From NCBI GenBank assembly GCA_015065505.1, contig SVQE01000024.1:1-36755 (forward strand): a stretch of 36,755 nt of DNA. Reading direction: 5' to 3'. The translations under genes were made by a program, and so were the position numbers. How positions within the stretch are numbered: the stretch's first letter is position 1; each line of letters opens with the position of its first letter. The notes below the pieces were generated by a model. It ran no database searches. It worked only from the letters and a program-made list of their open reading frames with translations, and was not told the origin of the DNA. This stretch comes from Oscillospiraceae bacterium (lineage in GTDB: Bacteria; Bacillota; Clostridia; Oscillospirales; Acutalibacteraceae). This document shows, in pieces, positions 24,500-32,309 of the stretch.

Positions 24500-24525
24500 A
24501 CTGTTTTCTCCTTTTTCTTTAACAG

Positions 24526-24800
24526 AAGCATCGTAAAGCGAATCCAAACACGGTTTAAAATGGCTGATTCGCCTTATCTCTGTGTTAAATATACTCGGAA
24601 TACGAAAGTATTCCTGTGTTATTTGCCTTGACCTAAGCCAAATCAGCTCATTTTAAACTGCTTCGCACCTAAAATGCTTGGAGTTAAGATGAAATTTGGA
24701 TTTTGAGGTCGCAGCTTTGCCGGCGCAAAGCAAGAGTGAAAAATACGAATTTCGCTTAAAAACTGCATTTTAGGCGGTTTGGATTCACTTTGCGATGCTT
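24526..24800. mobile_element. 275-bp MITE-like element with 24-bp terminal inverted repeats
   Basis: Ends AAGCATCGTAAAGCGAATCC... and its inverted partner ...GGATTCACTTTGCGATGCTT match at 22 of 24 positions (24526-24549, 24777-24800). Inner inverted repeats include TTTAAAATGGCTGATT with AATCAGCTCATTTTAAA, GGAATAC-gaaa-GTATTCC (GNRA loop), and CCTAAAATGC with GCATTTTAGG. There is no transposase. The right end runs into tsaB and encodes its last 17 or so codons. Confidence 0.85.
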
Positions 24801-25451
24801 TAGTTCCCTTTCAGCCTGCGATTGCCTGAGATATACGGGCAAAAGCTCTGAAGCGGGAATTTTTTCTTTATTCTCAGCCGCCCTCGCAACCGAAACGGCA
24901 TTTTGATACATCTTTTCTTCATTGGCAAGCACTGCGTTTTCGAGGTTTAGATTTTCAAAGCACAGTCTTGCACCGTCGCCTGCAATAACAACCCTATCAA
25001 ACGCTCTGAGTTCTTCTCTTAGGTCGTCGATTGGAACTGCCCTGTCCTCGCAGAGTCTTATGCACTGTCCGTTTTTTAACTCAAACAGCGCGTTATAAAA
25101 CTGCATTCTTCTTGCGTCCATAACCGCGCAGACTATGCAGTTTTCACCGATAAAGTTATATGCAATAGCTTCAAGAGTTGAAATGCTTATGCAGGGGATA
25201 TTATTCTTGAAGGCAAGTCCCTTTGCGCTTGCAACGCCAATTCTGACCCCTGTAAACGAGCCGGGGCCTGCGGTTATTGCGATTGCGTCAAGGGATGCAA
25301 AATCATTGCCCTGCATAACTCTTTTTATCATCGGCATAAGAGTTTCGCTGTGGGTTAAGCCTGCATTAACAAATTCACTTTTAATAACCCTGTTTCCGTC
25401 GGTAAGCGCCGCAGATGCGGTAACCGCGGAAGAGTCAATAGAAAGAATCAT
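24756..25451 (-). CDS. tsaB: tRNA t6A threonylcarbamoyl biosynthesis protein TsaB
   Basis: A 231-residue non-catalytic partner of TsaD in making N6-threonylcarbamoyladenosine at A37 of ANN-decoding tRNAs. The N-terminal SIDSSAVTASAAL and the family motif ITAGPGSFTGVRIG near 61-74 are clear. The start ATG overlaps the tsaE stop (TGATG), with GGAGG upstream; the GTG one codon earlier is less likely. The body ends at the expected AERELK, but the last residues (HRKVNPNRLKCSF) are encoded by the inverted repeat of a MITE-like element, so the native C-terminus has been replaced. This is unlikely to hurt function. No tsaD or rimI follows. Confidence 0.94.
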   Translation of the reverse strand: MILSIDSSAVTASAALTDGNRVIKSEFVNAGLTHSETLMPMIKRVMQGNDFASLDAIAITAGPGSFTGVRIGVASAKGLAFKNNIPCISISTLEAIAYNFIGENCIVCAVMDARRMQFYNALFELKNGQCIRLCEDRAVPIDDLREELRAFDRVVIAGDGARLCFENLNLENAVLANEEKMYQNAVSVARAAENKEKIPASELLPVYLRQSQAERELKHRKVNPNRLKCSF

Positions 25452-25888
25452 CACATCTCCTCCGCTTCAGCTTTATTCATAACCGTGAAACGCCTTTCGT
25501 TTTCACCGAGCTTATCTATTCTTATAATAATCGAATCATCGGGCAGCGCGCCGAAAACATTTTCGCTCCATTCAACGAGAATGTATGCTCCGCTGTCAAC
25601 GCTGTCGAAAAAGCCCGTTGAATATAAATCGTCCCAGCTTTCAATTCTGTACATATCATAGTGCAAAACACGGCTGTTTTCGCCTATGTAATCGTTGCAG
25701 ATTGCAAAGGTCGGCGAGCTTACATCAGCATCAATGCCGAGTCCTTTAACAAAACCGCTTGTGAACGCCGTTTTGCCTGCGCCGAGGTCGCCGAGAAAGC
25801 CGATAACGCAACCTTTATTCAGTGATTTTGCAAGCTCGGCGGCTTTTTGGGTTGTTTCTTCAACGCTTTTTGTAATAAATTCCTGCAT
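25451..25888 (-). CDS. tsaE: tRNA t6A biosynthesis ATPase TsaE
   Basis: A 145-residue P-loop ATPase that drives cycling of the TsaB-TsaD complex. Seen: Walker A FLGDLGAGKTAFTSG near 32-46, VSSPTFAICNDY (switch region), HYDMYRIESWDDL, and LVEWSENV, all typical TsaE blocks. Length is normal (about 140-155). The start ATG overlaps the fhs stop as TGATG, and its own stop overlaps the tsaB ATG, so fhs-tsaE-tsaB are translationally coupled. Confidence 0.96.
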   Translation of the reverse strand: MQEFITKSVEETTQKAAELAKSLNKGCVIGFLGDLGAGKTAFTSGFVKGLGIDADVSSPTFAICNDYIGENSRVLHYDMYRIESWDDLYSTGFFDSVDSGAYILVEWSENVFGALPDDSIIIRIDKLGENERRFTVMNKAEAEEM

Positions 25889-27555
25889 CAGAAAAGCCCC
25901 ACGGTGTTTCCGTTTTCATCAATATCAATATTATATGCCGCAGGTGATTTTGAAAGACCGGGCATTGTCATAACTCCGCCTGCAAGGCAAACAAGGAAGC
26001 CTGCGCCGTTTGAAAGGTTTGCATCTGTTATAGTAATCTTTATTCCCTCAGGTCTTCCGAGCTCTGAAGGACGGTCAATCAGACTGTACTGCGTTTTTGC
26101 AATGCAAACAGGAATTTTGTCCGCACCGAGTTTAACGAATGCGTCAATTTTCTCTCTGGTTGCTTTGGGGAAGTGAACGCCTGCTGCGCCGTAAACCTCT
26201 TTTGCGATAGTTCTGATTTTATCATAAACATCCATATCAAGAGGATAGAGCTGATGGAAATTGTTTTCCATTTCGCAAGCCTTTGCAACCTTCTCGGCAA
26301 GCTCGATTCCGCCTGCTCCGCCCTCTGCAAAGGACTTTGCAACGGCACACTGAACGCCCTTTTTCTCGCAAACGCTCTTAACAAATTCAATTTCAGCCTC
26401 TGTGTCTGCATAGAAATGGTTGATTGCAACAACAACATTAACGCCGAAGTTTTTGAGGTTATCGATATGCGCTTCAAGGTTAACGCTTCCCTTTTCAAGA
26501 GCTTCAAGGTTTTCCTTTGCAAGCTCATCCTTCGGAACACCGCCGTTATACTTCATTGAACGAACGGTTGCAACAAGAACAACGCAATCGGGCTTAAGAT
26601 TTGCAAAACGGCATTTGATATCCATAAATTTCTCTGCACCGAGGTCTGAGCCGAAGCCTGCTTCAGTTATTGCATAATCGCCGAGCTTGAGGGCAATCTT
26701 TGTTGCACGAACCGAGTTACAGCCGTGAGCAATATTTGCAAACGGACCGCCGTGAATAAGAACGGGTGTATTTTCAAGTGTCTGAACGAGGTTAGGCTTG
26801 ATTGCATCCTTAAGAAGAACAGCCATTGCGCCGTTTGCCTTAATATCGCGGCAGTATACGGGTGAGCCGTCGTATCTGTATGCAACAAGGATGTTGCCGA
26901 GTCTTTCCTTTAAATCAAATATATCGCTTGCAAGGCAGAGAATTGCCATAACCTCGCTTGCAACGGTTATGCAGAAATGGTCCTCACGAGGAATACCGTT
27001 AAGCTTTCCGCCGAGCGAGCACACAATATTTCTAAGCGCTCTGTCGTTCATATCAAGACAGCGCTTAACAAGAATCTGACGCTGGTCGATATTCTGCTCG
27101 TTGCCCTGCTGAATATGGTTATCAAGCATTGCGCACATAAGGTTGTTTGCAGAGGTTATTGCGTGCATATCGCCTGTGAAATGAAGGTTGATATCCTCCA
27201 TCGGAACAACCTGCGAATATCCGCCGCCTGCTGCACCGCCCTTAATTCCGAAAACAGGACCTAAGGAGGGCTCGCGAAGAGCAATAACAGCGTTCTTGCC
27301 GATTTTGTTCATTGCCTGACCCAAGCCGATTGAAATAGTTGTTTTTCCTTCACCTGCAGGGGTTGGATTGACTGCAGTTACAAGAATCAGCTTGCCGTCC
27401 TTTTTATCCCTGAGCTTATCAAAAACGCTTTCCGAAAGCTTTGCTTTATAGTGACCGTAGGGCTCTATATCCTCTTCTGATATTCCGATTTCCCTTGCGA
27501 TTTCAGTTATTCTCTTCATTTTTGCCTGCTGAGCAATTTCTATATCAGTTAACAT
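25888..27555 (-). CDS. fhs: Formate-tetrahydrofolate ligase
   Basis: A 555-residue enzyme that uses ATP to join formate to tetrahydrofolate, giving 10-formyl-THF for purines and one-carbon metabolism; in acetogens it also serves the Wood-Ljungdahl methyl branch. The P-loop [19 protein letters not shown] near 66-84 and the following [22 protein letters not shown] are diagnostic. Length matches the family (about 556). AAGGAG lies 8 nt before the ATG, and a good promoter lies about 45 nt upstream. It leads the fhs-tsaE-tsaB unit. No other Wood-Ljungdahl genes are in view, so a general one-carbon role is the safer reading. Confidence 0.98.
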   Translation of the reverse strand: MLTDIEIAQQAKMKRITEIAREIGISEEDIEPYGHYKAKLSESVFDKLRDKKDGKLILVTAVNPTPAGEGKTTISIGLGQAMNKIGKNAVIALREPSLGPVFGIKGGAAGGGYSQVVPMEDINLHFTGDMHAITSANNLMCAMLDNHIQQGNEQNIDQRQILVKRCLDMNDRALRNIVCSLGGKLNGIPREDHFCITVASEVMAILCLASDIFDLKERLGNILVAYRYDGSPVYCRDIKANGAMAVLLKDAIKPNLVQTLENTPVLIHGGPFANIAHGCNSVRATKIALKLGDYAITEAGFGSDLGAEKFMDIKCRFANLKPDCVVLVATVRSMKYNGGVPKDELAKENLEALEKGSVNLEAHIDNLKNFGVNVVVAINHFYADTEAEIEFVKSVCEKKGVQCAVAKSFAEGGAGGIELAEKVAKACEMENNFHQLYPLDMDVYDKIRTIAKEVYGAAGVHFPKATREKIDAFVKLGADKIPVCIAKTQYSLIDRPSELGRPEGIKITITDANLSNGAGFLVCLAGGVMTMPGLSKSPAAYNIDIDENGNTVGLF

Positions 27556-27596
27556 AATATTGGCTCCTTGAAGGTTTCTGTCATTTTTCGGGAAAT

Positions 27597-27625
27597 ATTA
27601 TAACACAAAAGAACTAATATTCCAA
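27597..27625 (-). promoter_or_regulatory. fhs operon promoter
   Basis: Minus strand TTGGAA (27625-27620), 17 nt, TATAAT (27602-27597). It ends 15 nt from a MITE-like element. Confidence 0.85.
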
Positions 27626-27639
27626 CAGTTAATTATAAT

Positions 27640-27888
27640 AAATTGTGATTTGTCGCTGAGTTGCCGGAACTGAAGTAAAGAGGTCGCGTCTATTCGTTCG
27701 CCATGGGGACGCACCTCCGAACGCGCAACAAATAAGAACGGTTCGGTGGAGGAACGTCCCCGTGTGCTGTGGCGGAAACGCCCAATTTGTTCGCCGATAG
27801 AATTGCGTCTCCAATGACACAGGGGGACATTCCTTCGCAGACGGTGTGTCCCCCTGCGTCATTCAGACTGCTCGACAAATCATAATTT
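27640..27888. mobile_element. 249-bp MITE-like element with 16-bp terminal inverted repeats
   Basis: Ends AAATTGTGATTTGTCG and CGACAAATCATAATTT match 15/16 when inverted. Inside are two long imperfect hairpins: GGGGACG...CCTCC...GAAC with its partner (27705-27761), and AATGACACAGGGGGACA with TGTCCCCCTGCGTCATT (27813-27863, 16/17). It is more GC-rich than its surroundings, has no credible gene, and lies between the divergent fhs and rodA promoters. Confidence 0.88.
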
Positions 27889-27910
27889 GTATATTTCTTT
27901 TAAATATTTG

Positions 27911-27939
27911 TTGAAAATCGGTTAGATTGATAATATAAT
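27911..27939 (+). promoter_or_regulatory. rodA promoter
   Basis: TTGAAA, 17 nt, TATAAT, 28 nt upstream of the rodA ATG. Confidence 0.87.
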
Positions 27940-27967
27940 AAATACACTAACGCAGAAAGGAGAAGAA

Positions 27968-29137
27968 ATGAAAAACTCAATAACTAAAGATAAGTCGCTT
28001 TCTCATTTTCTGAAGGGCACTGATTTCATCACTCTCTTTTCCGCGATAATTGCCTCGGCTTACGGTCTTGCGCTTGTATACAGCGCAACATATAAAAACC
28101 TGAGCGCAGGCAAGCTTATCACCTCGGATGTCAGGGCAATGATTGTTTCGGTTACAATGGGCTTGATTATTGCAATAGTCGTTTCAAATATAGACTATGA
28201 AATTATTTCAAAGCTGTGGCCGATAATTGCCGCAGGATGCGTGGGACTTATGATTTTCACCCTGTTTTTCGGCGTTGCGCCGTCTGCAAGGCAGGATGCA
28301 AAATCGTGGCTGGATTTAAAAATCTTTTACTTTCAGCCTTCCGAGCTTCTTAAGGTTGGTTTTATTACCTCGTTCAGCTACCATCTTGATTTGGTCAGGG
28401 ATAAAATCAACAAGCTCAAAACAATTATTCCCCTCGTTATTCACGGTGCAATCCCCGTTGGACTGGTTATTCTCACGGGTGACGCAGGAAGCGCGCTGAT
28501 TTTCCTTGTTATGTTTATCGGAATGCTTTTCTTTGCAAGAGTTCATATCGGATACTTTATTGCAGGAATCTGCGCGATGGTTGTAGGCTTTGCGGTTGCC
28601 TGGAGAACGGGCATAATCAGCGGTATTCAGAGGCAGCGAATTGTTGCGCTGTTCTACCCCGAGCAATATGAGGATGTTATGTATCAGCAAACTCAGGGAA
28701 AGATTGCAATAGGCTCGGGCGGTCTTTTCGGTCAGGGCTATCTTCACGGTGATATGACTCAGGCAAAGGTTGGCGGAGTTCCCGAAAACCAAAACGATAT
28801 GATTTTATCGGTTGCAGGCGAGGAGCTTGGATTTATAGGTGCAATAGCAGTTATTCTGGTGCTCGGATTTTTAATTATCAGAATGCTGAAAACCGCAACG
28901 GGCGCAAGGGATAATGTTGGTTATCTGATGTGCAGCGGAATTTCGGTTATGCTTTTTGCCCAGGTGCTTGTTAATGTCGGAATGGAGCTTTCGCTTCTTC
29001 CCTGTATCGGAATAACCCTTCCCCTGTTTTCATCGGGCGGTTCATCGTCGCTTTGCATATATCTTGCAATCGGAATAGAGCTGTCGGTTTACCGATATTC
29101 GCAAACATCAAAGGAAACGCTTTTCTATACGAAATAA
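27968..29137 (+). CDS. rodA: RodA/FtsW/SpoVE family peptidoglycan glycosyltransferase, probably RodA
   Basis: A 389-residue SEDS-family membrane protein with about ten helices. It polymerises lipid II into glycan strands and works with a class B PBP; in the elongasome it is guided by MreB. Landmarks: KIFYFQPSELLKVGFI, ILTGDAGSALIF, the extracellular loop VPENQNDMILSVAGEELGFIG, and LPLFSSGGSSSLCIYLAIGI near the end. The central region GIQRQRIVALFYPEQY is typical of RodA. AAAGGAG lies 6 nt before the ATG. It stands alone with its own promoter and terminator; RodA rather than FtsW is inferred from sequence feel, as no division genes are near. Confidence 0.92.
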   Translation: MKNSITKDKSLSHFLKGTDFITLFSAIIASAYGLALVYSATYKNLSAGKLITSDVRAMIVSVTMGLIIAIVVSNIDYEIISKLWPIIAAGCVGLMIFTLFFGVAPSARQDAKSWLDLKIFYFQPSELLKVGFITSFSYHLDLVRDKINKLKTIIPLVIHGAIPVGLVILTGDAGSALIFLVMFIGMLFFARVHIGYFIAGICAMVVGFAVAWRTGIISGIQRQRIVALFYPEQYEDVMYQQTQGKIAIGSGGLFGQGYLHGDMTQAKVGGVPENQNDMILSVAGEELGFIGAIAVILVLGFLIIRMLKTATGARDNVGYLMCSGISVMLFAQVLVNVGMELSLLPCIGITLPLFSSGGSSSLCIYLAIGIELSVYRYSQTSKETLFYTK

Positions 29138-29168
29138 AAGCTGTGCAGTTTTTTTGCACAGCTTTTTA
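29136..29168 (+). terminator. rodA terminator
   Basis: AAAAGCTGTGC, a 9-nt loop and GCACAGCTTTT form an 11-bp stem ending in a T-run, overlapping the rodA stop codon. Confidence 0.92.
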
Positions 29169-29372
29169 AGTTGCGAGTTTCGAGCTTCGAGTTCCGAGTT
29201 CTCGGGGCTGCGCCGCAATTATATTAAGGGTTGAGGGTGGAAGGTGTGAGATTTTAAAATAATATCATCAAAAAAGAGCTGCAACAGCAGCTCTTTAATA
29301 CTCTTAACTTATTGTCCGAGCGAAGCGAGTATCCGAATACTCGGAACTCGGAACTCGGAACTCGAAGCTTAG
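29168..29372. repeat. Heptamer repeat locus 5 (two-armed)
   Basis: Left arm AAGTTGCGAGTTTCGAGCTT, CGAGTTCCGAGTTCTCGGGG with GCTGCGCCGC. Right arm TTGTCCGAGCGAAGCGAGTA, TCCGAATACTCGG and then AACTCGG x3. The left arm starts at the rodA terminator and the right arm ends 4 nt from the permease stop codon, so the element fills the whole convergent gap. Confidence 0.88.
29269..29296 (-). terminator. Terminator of the ABC permease gene, inside the repeat locus
   Basis: AAAGAGCTGC/GCAGCTCTTT, a 10-bp stem with a 4-nt loop, followed on the minus strand by six T's. Confidence 0.78.
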
Positions 29373-29375
29373 TAA

Positions 29376-30236
29376 TTATAAGTGATAAATAAGGTCGTCG
29401 CTCTTCCAGTTGAAAATAATCATACCAACTGCAAGCGTTCCGATTGAAACGGCGCTTCCGTAGAGAAGAAGCTTCCAGCTCAGAGGCATTCCGTATAAAA
29501 CGCTCTGGCGGAACAGCTCAATCATTGAATAAAGCGGATTGATTTTTATAACCATAACAATCCAGTCGCGGTCGCCGTCTTTATTGATATTCTGCATCGG
29601 ATAAAGAATCGGAACCATATAGAAAACAAGTCTTATAACAACATCCCAGATATATTCAATATCTCTGAAATAAACGCATAAAACCGAAAGAATCAAGCCA
29701 ACACCGGTTGAGAAAATAAGAATAAGAATCATCGGAACAAAGAACAAAAGCGCATGCCAGTCAATAGTTAAATTGGCGCCGCCGCTTATTCCCGTAAGCT
29801 TAAAGAATATCCAAACCGTTATATAACACAGAATCGAAATCGAAAAGGTTACAAAGCTTGAAAAAATTGATGAAAGCGGATACATATATTTAGGCACATA
29901 AACCTTTTTTATGATTGCCGCGTTTCTTCTGAAGGAAGTCATTGCCTGCTTTGTTGATGTGCTGAAGAAATCATAAAGCAGTCTTCCTGTGAATAAGAAC
30001 ACAGGATAACAGATTATATATTCGCTGTGCTTTCCGAACAGTCCGCCAAACACAACAGAAAGAACTATCATATTTAACAGGGGCTGCAAAAAGCTCCAGA
30101 ATATACCGAGCCAGGAATTTCTGTATTTAAGCCTTACATTCTTTCTTGTCAGCTCTTCAAGAAGGTATTTATACTTCTTAAACATACTGACATTATGCTT
30201 AACCAGAGTTCCTTCCTCATATGTTTTACTACTCAT
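29376..30236 (-). CDS. ABC-2 type polysaccharide/teichoic acid export permease
   Basis: A 286-residue membrane protein with six hydrophobic helices, of the TagG/RfbA/Wzm class that forms the channel of glycan exporters. Seen: the N-terminal amphipathic RKNVRLKYRNSWLGIFWSF and the family landmark VYFRDIEYIWDVVIRLVFYMVPILYP. The ATG of MSSKTYEE has AGAGG 7 nt upstream; a start five codons earlier overlaps it. It has its own promoter. The TagH/Wzt-like ATPase that such a permease needs, and any glycosyltransferases, are absent here, so either the partner lies elsewhere or this is a relic of a larger cluster. Confidence 0.88.
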   Translation of the reverse strand: MSSKTYEEGTLVKHNVSMFKKYKYLLEELTRKNVRLKYRNSWLGIFWSFLQPLLNMIVLSVVFGGLFGKHSEYIICYPVFLFTGRLLYDFFSTSTKQAMTSFRRNAAIIKKVYVPKYMYPLSSIFSSFVTFSISILCYITVWIFFKLTGISGGANLTIDWHALLFFVPMILILIFSTGVGLILSVLCVYFRDIEYIWDVVIRLVFYMVPILYPMQNINKDGDRDWIVMVIKINPLYSMIELFRQSVLYGMPLSWKLLLYGSAVSIGTLAVGMIIFNWKSDDLIYHL

Positions 30237-30290
30237 TAAAACACCTCTCAAAAGGTAAAAAACTTATTAGGTACATTTCAAATATACGAC

Positions 30291-30319
30291 ATTATATCAC
30301 ATATGGTAATTTTTTTCAA
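30291..30319 (-). promoter_or_regulatory. ABC permease promoter
   Basis: Minus strand TTGAAA, 17 nt, TGTGA-TATAAT (-10 at 30296-30291), about 55 nt before the ATG and just downstream of the aroK stop. Confidence 0.87.
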
Positions 30320-30339
30320 CATTTTTTAATTCATAGCAC

Positions 30340-30831
30340 TTATCTGAAGGTTTCAGCGATATCAAGCGCAGCTTTTCTTGCGGATAAATCGCCGTCTATA
30401 ACATAGTCTGCAGCGGCAAGATATTTATCTTTTCTTTCGTTATAAAGCTGCTCGGCTTTTTCCCTGTCCTCAAAAAGAGGTCGGTTGTGATTTGTGCCTA
30501 TTCTGTCGCAGATAACCTCAAACGAAGCATCAAGAAAAACAATCTTTCCGCCCTCTTTGAGCACCTTTGCGTTTCTTTCAAAGGTAAGCGCACCGCCGCC
30601 CGTTGAAATAACGCAGTTTTTCATTTTTGAAACCTTTTTGCAAGCCTCGTATTCAAGCTCTCTGAAATAGTCTTCCCCGCGAGACGCAAAAATTGCTTTA
30701 ATAGCAATTCCCTGTTCTTTTTCTATCAATTCATCGGTGTCGATAAATTTTCTTCCCATTATTTTCGCAAGCTCTTTACCGACAACGGTTTTACCGCAGC
30801 CCATAAAGCCGCATAATATGATGTTATTCAT
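30340..30831 (-). CDS. aroK: Shikimate kinase
   Basis: A 163-residue cytoplasmic kinase that phosphorylates shikimate at O3 in the chorismate pathway. Seen: Walker A GFMGCGKTVVGKELA near 8-22, FIDTDELIE (substrate Asp), FRELEYEAC (substrate Arg), ISTGGGALT (glycine triad), and the LID region TNHNRPLFE. Length is typical. AGGAGG lies 5 nt upstream of the ATG. aroE lies upstream on the same strand, separated by a heptamer repeat locus, so the two were probably once, and may still be, an operon. Confidence 0.95.
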   Translation of the reverse strand: MNNIILCGFMGCGKTVVGKELAKIMGRKFIDTDELIEKEQGIAIKAIFASRGEDYFRELEYEACKKVSKMKNCVISTGGGALTFERNAKVLKEGGKIVFLDASFEVICDRIGTNHNRPLFEDREKAEQLYNERKDKYLAAADYVIDGDLSARKAALDIAETFR

Positions 30832-30858
30832 ACATTCCTCCTTGTAGGTGGATCATTG

Positions 30859-30984
30859 CTAAGTTTCAAGTTGCGAGCTACAAGCTGCGAGTTCTCGGGT
30901 GCTGCGCACTGCTATTAATAATTATTGTTCGAGCAAAGCGAGTAACCGACAACTCGGAACTAGAAACTCGCAACTCGCAACTTA
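30859..30984. repeat. Heptamer repeat locus 6 (two-armed), overlapping aroE
   Basis: Left arm AAGTTTCAAGTTGCGAGCTA, CAAGCTGCGAGTTCTCGGG with GCTGCGCAC. Right arm TTGTTCGAGCAAAGCGAGTA, ACCGACAACTCGGAACTAG, AAACTCGCAACTCGCAACTT. The right arm is read as the final codons of aroE. Confidence 0.88.
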
Positions 30985-31793
30985 TCTATGATACTCTCAA
31001 TCTCTTCCTTCTCAAACCTGACGCCGTTCCAAATCTCCTGCGCTGCTGCGGCTTGCCAGACAAGCATTGAAAGCCCGTTCTGATATTTAATTCCCGCTTC
31101 TCTTGCATATCTGAGCAAAATGGTTTCATATGGATTATAAATGGAATCAAAAACGGCTTTGGCACTTTCAACCGTTTTTCTGTCGAGTGGACAGCCGTCA
31201 ACATTCGGAAACATTCCGAGCGGCGTTCCGTTTATAATAAGATTATAGCCGCTGCCTGCGTCGCTTAGTAAAACGATACTGCACTCAGCGCCGAGCTTTT
31301 CTTTAAGCTCGTTTTGAAGAACTCTGCATTTTTCAAGGCTTTTTTCCCTTACTGCAAGTGTTACCTCACAGCCTGCAAGCGCGCTTTCAAACGCAAACAT
31401 TCTTGAAACGCCGCCGCAGCCGCAGATAAGAACTCTGCCTTCAAGCGCAATATCGGCTGAATCAAGCGCATTTAAAAAGCCCGTGCAATCGGTGTTGTGC
31501 CCCGTTAATATTCCGTCTTTAACTTCAACTGTGTTCACCGCACCGAAAAGCGCTGCTTTTTCGGAAAGCTTATCAAGATAAGGAATAATCGCTGATTTAT
31601 GCGGAATGGTAACATTGAAGCCGCTGAGCTTTTTAAGCATTTCTATTTTATCGCAGAGGCTTTCGGGCTCGATTTCCAAAAGCTCATAAATCCCCTGCGT
31701 TTTTGAAATTTCAAACAGCTCTTTATGAATAATCGGGGAAAGCGAATGCCCCAGAGGGTAGCCTGTTAATGCATATCTTTTTTCACAACTCAT
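30960..31793 (-). CDS. aroE: Shikimate dehydrogenase
   Basis: A 277-residue NADPH-dependent enzyme reducing 3-dehydroshikimate to shikimate. Seen: LTGYPLGHSLSP (substrate-binding Ser pair), FNVTIPHKSAI (catalytic Lys), GHNTDCTGF (catalytic Asp), the dinucleotide loop LICGCGGVSRMFAF, and the late GLSMLVWQAAAAQEIW. The ATG of MSCEKRYAL is taken as start because it fits the family, though its GGTGAT site is weak; an ATG 12 codons upstream would overlap the divergent acpP promoter. The last eight residues, DKLRVASF, are translated from the heptamer repeat arm, which also supplies the TAG stop. Confidence 0.94.
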   Translation of the reverse strand: MSCEKRYALTGYPLGHSLSPIIHKELFEISKTQGIYELLEIEPESLCDKIEMLKKLSGFNVTIPHKSAIIPYLDKLSEKAALFGAVNTVEVKDGILTGHNTDCTGFLNALDSADIALEGRVLICGCGGVSRMFAFESALAGCEVTLAVREKSLEKCRVLQNELKEKLGAECSIVLLSDAGSGYNLIINGTPLGMFPNVDGCPLDRKTVESAKAVFDSIYNPYETILLRYAREAGIKYQNGLSMLVWQAAAAQEIWNGVRFEKEEIESIIDKLRVASF

Positions 31794-31812
31794 ATAATCA
31801 CCAAAAAAATCA

Positions 31813-31839
31813 TTGACAAAACAAATCAAAGTTTATAAT
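31813..31839 (+). promoter_or_regulatory. acpP promoter
   Basis: TTGACA, a short 15-nt spacer, TATAAT. Both boxes are perfect but the spacer is 2 nt below optimum, which would weaken or condition the promoter. It lies in the 99-nt gap divergent from aroE. Confidence 0.7.
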
Positions 31840-31892
31840 ATGATAACATAGAAATAAATCATACACAACAAATTTTTACGGGAGTGTTATTT

Positions 31893-32123
31893 ATGATATT
31901 CGAAGAAGTTAAGGAAATACTTGTTGACCAGCTTGATATCAATGCAGACGATATTGAAATGACATCAAATCTTGCTGACGACCTCGGCGCAGATTCGCTT
32001 GATGTTATTGATATTGTTATGACGATTGAGGAGCAGTATTCCATCGAGGTTCCCGATGAAATTATCAAGTCGATGAAAACCGTTGAAGATGTTGTTTCCT
32101 TCATTGAAAGTAATATTGACTGA
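31893..32123 (+). CDS. acpP: Acyl carrier protein
   Basis: A 76-residue acidic four-helix protein that carries acyl chains on a phosphopantetheine arm in fatty acid synthesis. The arm attaches to the Ser of DLGADSLDVIDIVM at residue 37. Length and the IEVPDEIIKSMKTVEDVV helix are standard. The ATG has GGGAG 8 nt upstream; a GTG three codons earlier is rejected. It is encoded alone rather than in a fab cluster, behind its own promoter, so it could be the main ACP or a second copy dedicated to another pathway. An AT-only inverted repeat at 32138-32160 is its only possible terminator. Confidence 0.96.
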   Translation: MIFEEVKEILVDQLDINADDIEMTSNLADDLGADSLDVIDIVMTIEEQYSIEVPDEIIKSMKTVEDVVSFIESNID

Positions 32124-32209
32124 TTGAAAAATTAGTAAAAATTAAGATTTAATTAATTTTTATGTAATTTTTTACAAATCTGACTGTTAATTTTCGTTAC
32201 TTTGGTTTG

Positions 32210-32238
32210 TTGACACTATAATATTTAAAGAGTAAAAT
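32210..32238 (+). promoter_or_regulatory. glpK promoter region
   Basis: TTGACA (32210-32215), 17 nt, TAAAAT (32233-32238). An alternative -10, TATAAT at 32217-32222, would start transcription earlier and place the whole following hairpin in the leader. Confidence 0.65.
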
Positions 32239-32276
32239 AAAGATTAGGAGTTTTCCTGATCTTTATATTTTTTTAT
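32239..32276 (+). terminator. Terminator hairpin in the glpK leader
   Basis: AAAGATTAGGA, a 4-nt loop and TCCTGATCTTT form an 11-bp stem (one T-G pair), then ATATTTTTTT, ending 33 nt before the glpK ATG. It lies downstream of the promoter elements, so it is either an antitermination-controlled attenuator, as known for GlpP-regulated glp genes in Bacillus, or the terminator of acpP. Confidence 0.75.
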
Positions 32277-32309
32277 TTTGGAAGAAATAAAACAGAAAGA
32301 GGAATGTTT

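Noticed and set aside
24500-24547. 16-residue N-terminal extension of RpiB
   Set aside because: The extra codons come from the MITE-like end and rpiB leader; AAGGAG places the start at 24499, matching the family length.
26173-26559. 128-codon plus-strand open frame inside fhs
   Set aside because: Antisense to a highly conserved enzyme; no independent start signals or recognisable domain.
27629-27878. Two short open frames of 62-77 codons on the minus strand
   Set aside because: They lie wholly inside the inverted-repeat element, follow its hairpins and have no ribosome sites.
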